Both the position numbers and the translations under genes were made by a program. DNA of 64,000 bases. Origin: Heterobilharzia americana (taxonomy: Eukaryota > Platyhelminthes > Trematoda > Strigeidida > Schistosomatidae). The notes under the pieces are model-generated. The model worked only from the letters and a program-made list of their open reading frames with translations. It had not been told where the DNA came from and ran no database searches. The first letter of the stretch is position 1; the number at the start of each line of letters is the position of its first letter. The stretch lies in contig OX104130.1 of the NCBI GenBank assembly GCA_944470555.2, positions 73,475,160 to 73,539,159 of the forward strand, given 5' to 3'. Positions 61,401 through 64,000 of the stretch are shown piece after piece.

Positions 61401-63116
61401 TGCTCTTTCACTCCGAAACAAAAAGGAATTCATCACCAAAAAAATTTGAAATATCAGAAAAGTGAAATATATGCGGCTACCAAAACAAATCGACCACAAT
61501 GAAACGTAAGGATATGCTGCAGAGTACCTTTCCGACCGAACAATTTCGCAGCTGTGGTTTATTACTTACGGCACTAAAATTTCCAACCATAGGTCTCGAG
61601 TTCGAATCCCACACCATCTGCCAAGGCATGGGCAGTCACGTAGTGTCATCAGCCACACAATGTGTGATTCACTGCACACTGCACCGACGCACATAAGTTT
61701 GCCGAGTATACGCATATACTCAGACTTCGATAGGCAATCAGATATCTAAATAGCGCTCGAGATGTCGTAAGTCGGCGAACACTAAGTCGCATTTTCATAT
61801 GTGAGCCGAAATTTCGTTACCGATCCACCCACCTCGACTGATGCAACTTTCCAACTAAGTTAAGCAATCAACACATCCCACCACTTCAAACCCTAACTTT
61901 AAGCTTATATTTGGCTCAGACCAGTCCTGAAGCAACGTCTTACATTCGACACCTGCGAAACGTATGCAAAACACATTCAGATTTCTCCTCAACACGTTCA
62001 GTAAACCCTGCATTTTGACAGTATCTTAACCCAGCAGGCCAACAGCCTCTGCATACTCAAAGTCAATGAGATACCCTCTAGGAAGTAGATTAATCCCTGT
62101 GAAGTCACACGTACCTGAGATTATATCCATTCTCATACATCTACAGTGAAGTTAAATAGGAAGTGACAGTGGGCATCTCTTGAGGACACCACCGTTTGTC
62201 GTTACTCTGCATAAACCTTTACATGACTTCGAGTAGAGAGCTTTGATAAGCATTGCATGTTCACTCAGTACCCCTTCCATACTCAGACACTACCACAATA
62301 CCTCTCAGCCGACAGAGTCCAATACCCTCTTCAGGTTAAGAATTATGGTGACTGTCAGCCACTAGTAAGTGTGCACATGTTCCACAACCTGTCGAAGAAT
62401 GAAGATTTGGTCGATTCACCACCATCCAGATCTGAAAAGTGTCTGGTTATTTCGAATTTGTTGTTCTCGAGCTGCAGTTAAGCACTGGGTAACTATGGAC
62501 CCCAAGGATCTTGGACACAATGTTAGTAAAACTCATTCCCCTATGGTTGTCATAAGACTTGTCATAAGACTTCTCTATCTTCTTGGGAACTGGTATGGTC
62601 AGTGAGGTAGACCAGTTTGACGGGACCATTTCTGATTCCATATACTAGCTGGTACCTCAGTTACTGCTAAAACTAACGAGATGTTGTACTAAATGTTGGC
62701 CAAATTTTGCGGAGTAGTAAATACTAAGAAGCTGTCTAGAGAAGAAACTCGATTATGATTTTATTGTGCGATACATTTCTGTTCACAAAATTTGACCTTT
62801 AAGATTTTTAAATGTACCACGGTAAATTTTAAACCTTTACAATGCTGAGATATCAATTAAAAGGGAATATCAAATGAATAATCCGACAACCTTCTGGAAA
62901 GAGAGTAGTCCTTATCTTGAGTGGTAAGTTCGATTTACAAAAGAGTTGGCACAGACAAGAAATAAGGCATAAAACGCACTTTTTGAATCCCTTCTTTTAC
63001 TGGTATAGCAGCTGATCCAAGATTTATTACACGTTGTACTGCTCCAGGCCTAGGACACATAGGAGCTTCATCGTCCAGATTTACAAGATATCCAAAATTT
63101 GGTCGAGCTTTTCTTG
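52206..63116 (-). CDS. General transcription factor 3C polypeptide 5 (TFIIIC subunit), 3' part of gene
   Basis: Four exons (63116-62980, 58546-58359, 56319-56017, 52454-52206) reproduce the order of the C-terminal half of GTF3C5. Landmarks are ARPNFGYLVNLDDE, LFDERPIWMRPAL, ILPSLGYYMVRGPW, VRYGYDPRKDPEARRYQ, VIDFRVQA, an acidic stretch, DGWLPPGSIKRIRDLL and the stop. The protein is part of TFIIIC, which binds the A and B boxes of tRNA genes and recruits TFIIIB for RNA polymerase III. The N-terminal half, including the start, is off the right edge. Exon phases agree at all joins only if one base is restored in exon 58546-58359. Introns hold PLE, RTE and SINE insertions. Confidence 0.9.
52735..54165 (-). 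mobile_element. Penelope-like element A: reverse transcriptase plus GIY-YIG start
   Basis: A 253-codon open frame (54062-53301) gives MLGVQLCLTSTIFRFQNKIY, GVAMGSPISPIVADMFIDSW, WFRYVDDTFTVLKS (catalytic YVDD intact), ILDCRIKRKQDGSLDTSVYR and KPSHSNRYLEFKSSHP, the classic PLE RT. Upstream, ALEAVRKELNNDH ends in a TAG (near 54107) and then resumes in frame. Downstream, after a shift near 53310, it reads VAFKPTNSLRNELCRLKDP and LVYQIPCNNCDVKYIGQSSR, the GIY-YIG start, before stops. The Asn-rich run (NNNNNNSNND) in the thumb region comes from a trinucleotide tract near 53430. It lies in the last GTF3C5 intron, in sense orientation. Confidence 0.92.
54145..54824 (-). mobile_element. Penelope-like element B: second RT remnant, head-to-tail with A
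   Basis: The frame 54824-54483 reads ESPISPMDSWEGMAFQTLSP, WFRHVDDAFTALKSAHMDR and EMLDCEIKGRQDGS. The catalytic YVDD is HVDD, and part of the palm after SPISP is deleted. A second frame (54421 onward) has the linker KNTLCLNNSPCKFVNKFM and GVLPYKEGSSQALRRILSKS. At about 54160 it joins the start of copy A's RT. The two copies differ widely, so this is not a recent tandem duplication. Confidence 0.85.
54826..55065 (+). mobile_element. Penelope-like 3' segment, inverted against element B
   Basis: The plus strand has ACATATATGGAAAATTCTAC, TTGTGTCCGAAACGTTGTCC, CACTATGTGATGTTTC. This is the same segment that ends element A on the minus strand (52.74-52.93 kb). The orientation flips exactly at about 54825, where element B begins. 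Confidence 0.75.
55676..55805 (+). mobile_element. tRNA-like SINE or pseudo-tRNA
   Basis: GGGTTAGCTTAGTGGTAATG resembles a tRNA A box and GCGGGTTTGAATCGAGG a B box, at suitable spacing. No matching acceptor stem is seen. The tail after 55750 is unlike the other SINE families. Confidence 0.45.
56017..56319 (-). CDS. GTF3C5 internal exon (101 codons)
   Basis: The acceptor TTTTTTTAG ends at 56320 and the donor GTATGT starts at 56016. In phase 0 it reads VIDFRVQAYMVVRKLLCHSS, VRKRMLCTDATKRFLPDCRK, a SYESVRSREDSYIDEILNF block, then a very acidic tail (DSDGDDDELDPTMIDDAED). VIDFR follows RRYQ as in other GTF3C5 proteins. In the human protein the acidic stretch is at the C-terminus; here it is internal. 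Confidence 0.88.
57085..57260 (+). mobile_element. SINE family B (tRNA-like)
   Basis: GGAGCTATGGCTCATTGG, then AGTCGCGGGTTCGAACAC (B box), ATATCGAGGTTTGGGTAGCC and CTCACACTATAGATGTGG. Same order as the 29.03 kb copy. Confidence 0.6.
57460..57780. mobile_element. Possible solo LTR
   Basis: A GCGCTGATTGGTCCACTTTA, CACTTTTAATATACTA block matches the layout at 25.19 kb, followed by a CTTCTTCTGGTGTTAGCTG run. No internal retrotransposon sequence flanks it. Low certainty. Confidence 0.3.
58359..58546 (-). CDS. GTF3C5 internal exon with one-base frameshift
   Basis: The acceptor TTATATAG ends at 58547 and the donor GTACGT starts at 58358. Frame 1 reads LFDERPIWMRPALAYHMPAD, TRLVYFTQILPSLGYYMVRGPW. 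From 58416-58421 onward the family match continues in another frame: PSLVRYGYDPRKDPEARRYQ. The number of residues between GPW and GYD equals the human spacing only if one base is added. The next exon is in phase with the second frame. So the window copy lacks one base, through an assembly or sequencing error or a true null allele. Confidence 0.9.
59080..59250 (-). mobile_element. tRNA-derived SINE, minus orientation, core partly deleted
   Basis: On the minus strand the head is CAGTGGTTTAGTGG-like and the B box is GGGTTCGACTCTCAG. The tail has CATCCAGCTAACGAATCC, but stem II and the GAAAC box are missing. Confidence 0.65.
59325..59440 (+). mobile_element. tRNA-derived SINE 3' half with intact hammerhead
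   Basis: AGGTTCGAGTCTCAGAGGG (B box), then GTGCATCTAGCTGACGAG, the hammerhead at 59391-59416 and GAATTCCACTGTTAGC. The A-box end is missing. Confidence 0.75.
59391..59416 (+). ncRNA. Hammerhead ribozyme core, SINE type
   Basis: CTGACGA (59391-59397), stem II GTCC/GGAC with loop CAAACA, then GAAAC (59412-59416) and GTGTCCTGAATTCC. All invariant core positions are present. Confidence 0.75.
59450..59550. mobile_element. Foldback element, right arm only
   Basis: ATAGGAGCCCATCTGTGG, AGAGGTTGAGCAATTCGAC matches the inverted arm of the 28.14-28.40 and 4.67 kb elements. The left arm is absent. Confidence 0.5.
59845..60840 (+). mobile_element. RTE-like non-LTR retrotransposon, 3' part
   Basis: It begins within the RT (TTCCTGATTGTGGTGAACC) and continues as a near-identical copy of 34.65-35.22 kb. 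It then has the C-terminal frame [40 protein letters not shown] and IAGWQR-like duplicated GGCTGGCTGGCTGGC (60536-60551). It ends with CCTATGTTCCACTAGCAACC. It lies in the first GTF3C5 intron visible here (58547-62979), opposite to the gene. Confidence 0.85.
61140..61260 (-). mobile_element. Non-LTR retrotransposon family 2, 3' UTR scrap
   Basis: AACGTAGAACCCGACAAAAA, CAGTTCAAGTTGCTATATC matches the 3' UTR of the family, minus orientation. Confidence 0.5.
61555..61695 (+). mobile_element. tRNA-like SINE with B box
   Basis: TCTCGAGTTCGAATCCCACA (B box), then GTCACGTAGTGTCATCAG, CCACACAATGTGTGATTCAC. Related to SINE family B by the CACACAATGTG part. Confidence 0.5.
61700..62650 (-). mobile_element. 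CR1-like non-LTR retrotransposon RT remnant
   Basis: The minus strand from 62641 reads MESEMVPSNWSTSLTIPVPK, KIEKSYDKSYDNHRGMSFTN and IVSKILG, the RT block W-x-x-x-x-x-P-V-P-K-K ... NHRGxSxTNIVSKIL. After that, stops interrupt all frames down to about 61700. A direct repeat, CATAAGACTTGTCATAAGAC (62550-62570), duplicated the KSYD codons. Confidence 0.75.
62980..63116 (-). CDS. GTF3C5 internal exon (first one in the window)
   Basis: The acceptor CTACAG ends at 63117 and the donor GTGCGT starts at 62979. After two bases of a split codon it encodes 45 residues: RKARPNFGYLVNLDDEAP, then CPRPGAVQRVINLGSA and VKEGIQK. It aligns with the human segment SRARRPHNAIFVNFEDEEVP and runs in phase into LFDERPIW. 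An ATG at 63135 lies in the preceding pyrimidine tract and is not a start. Confidence 0.85.
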
Positions 63117-63214
63117 CTGTAGGTAAAGAAAACATCTATTAAGACATCCTAGTAAAGTAACGTTATAAAGATGACATTGTTGAATTTGAAAAAAACTATC
63201 TGCAAGAAGGAGAG

Positions 63215-63700
63215 AAAAAAACCGACGTAGAACGTCGCACACAACTGTATCGGTTCAAGTTGCCATACTTCCCAGTAGAATACAGAGAACAAGTGAACAG
63301 AAAAAGACTAATATCAAAGTAAACAAAGGTGAACTGGGAGGAGAAAGAAATTAAAAATAATGGTTAGCCAAAACATTCCACCTTTAGAAGATGTCAAAAA
63401 TTAAATACATTCGCACTATTGTGACCAATTTTCAGATGTCACCAAGAGTTCTCGACCACCTATTTCTATCATCTCAGGGACCCCAACCAGGTGGTGTACA
63501 CCTCCCCACACGACCCAGACCAACAGCCGGAGACTTCATACACCGATACTACATCTCGGTCTAGCCACGCTGAGCCTTCTTCTAACCTAAGCCAACTTTT
63601 ACTGGCACTCCACGTTGAGGTAGAGGTGGTGACTCAACATGTGTAATACATGCCCAGGTCATCTTAGTCATAGCAAGAAGAGTACATCATATACAGTTGT
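63215..63700 (-). mobile_element. Non-LTR retrotransposon family 2, 3' end
   Basis: Standard landmarks: GTAGAACGTCGCACACAACT, GTTCAAGTTGCCATACTTCC, ATCTCAGGGACCCCAACCAG and CAACATGTGTAATACATGCC. It lies upstream of the first visible GTF3C5 exon, inside an intron. The last 300 bases of the window show nothing recognisable. Confidence 0.7.
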
Positions 63701-64000
63701 AGAAATAAATCAGCAATTCAAATACACATGTAGCACGTAATTGTAATTGTATTACAGAATTGTAGACAGACGCATGTCTTTGATGTATCGCTTAATCATG
63801 GAGACATTATTAGATGACAGAATACCAAAATATTAAACATGTGGAATCATATAACCCTTAGTGACTGCTGTTTTTACAAAATTGAGTTGACTGAACTGCG
63901 CATATAATATAGAAGCAACTAGGTAGCACCTTTAGGTTGTTCCCATTTCGAACAACTTGTGTCGTATCAAAGTTGCTTTACCCTCTTAGACGTGTGACTT

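Noticed and set aside
63117..63135. ATG at 63135 as the GTF3C5 start
   Set aside because: It lies in the acceptor tract before CTACAG, and the preserved homology begins at the exon edge, well inside the protein.
1..64000. A new defence, operon or biosynthetic system
   Set aside because: The window has eukaryotic intron-exon genes and transposon debris. No group of unknown genes with shared orientation or spacing was found.

Overview
The window looks like nuclear DNA of a schistosome (blood fluke, class Trematoda). It is AT-rich, with short coding exons scattered through long introns. The introns are full of schistosome-type repeats: RTE-like and CR1-like non-LTR retrotransposons, Penelope-like elements (PLEs) with GIY-YIG remnants, SM-alpha-type SINEs carrying hammerhead ribozyme cores, and long (TA)n tracts. 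The species cannot be fixed from the sequence alone.

Two real protein genes are supported, both on the minus strand. ELP2 (Elongator complex protein 2, a WD40 protein) is complete. Nine exons between 47455 and 14826 join in phase into 954 codons plus a stop, and every exon edge has a GT/AG site. GTF3C5 (RNA polymerase III factor TFIIIC subunit 5) lies upstream. Its last four exons are at 63116-62980, 58546-58359, 56319-56017 and 52454-52206, and its 5' part is beyond the right edge. The third exon from the end carries an apparent one-base deletion. Both genes serve the tRNA supply chain (TFIIIC transcribes tRNA genes, Elongator modifies tRNA wobble uridines), but nothing in the sequence shows co-regulation.

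Region by region: 1-14.2 kb has no supported active gene; it holds a decayed histone H2A pseudogene (3212-3550), SINE copies, PLE tails and a 110-bp-arm palindrome at 13.04-13.29 kb. An RTE 3' end abuts the ELP2 3' end at 14.7 kb. From 14.8 to 47.5 kb is ELP2, whose introns hold at least three RTE copies, many 3' ends of a second LINE family, PLE fragments including one framed by inverted repeats of about 310 bp, two Ty3/gypsy-like scraps and SINEs. From 47.5 to 52.2 kb lie SINEs, a short inverted-repeat element and a PLE GIY-YIG fragment. From 52.2 to 63.1 kb is GTF3C5, with two head-to-tail PLE reverse transcriptase remnants and a third RTE-class copy in its introns. The right end holds LINE remnants.

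The most interesting layer is the repeats. There are two unrelated settings for hammerhead ribozymes (SINE type and PLE type, several with an intact core), and PLE segments are repeatedly joined head-to-head as palindromes. I see no unambiguous new multi-gene system; most of the window is ordinary intron and decayed transposon.
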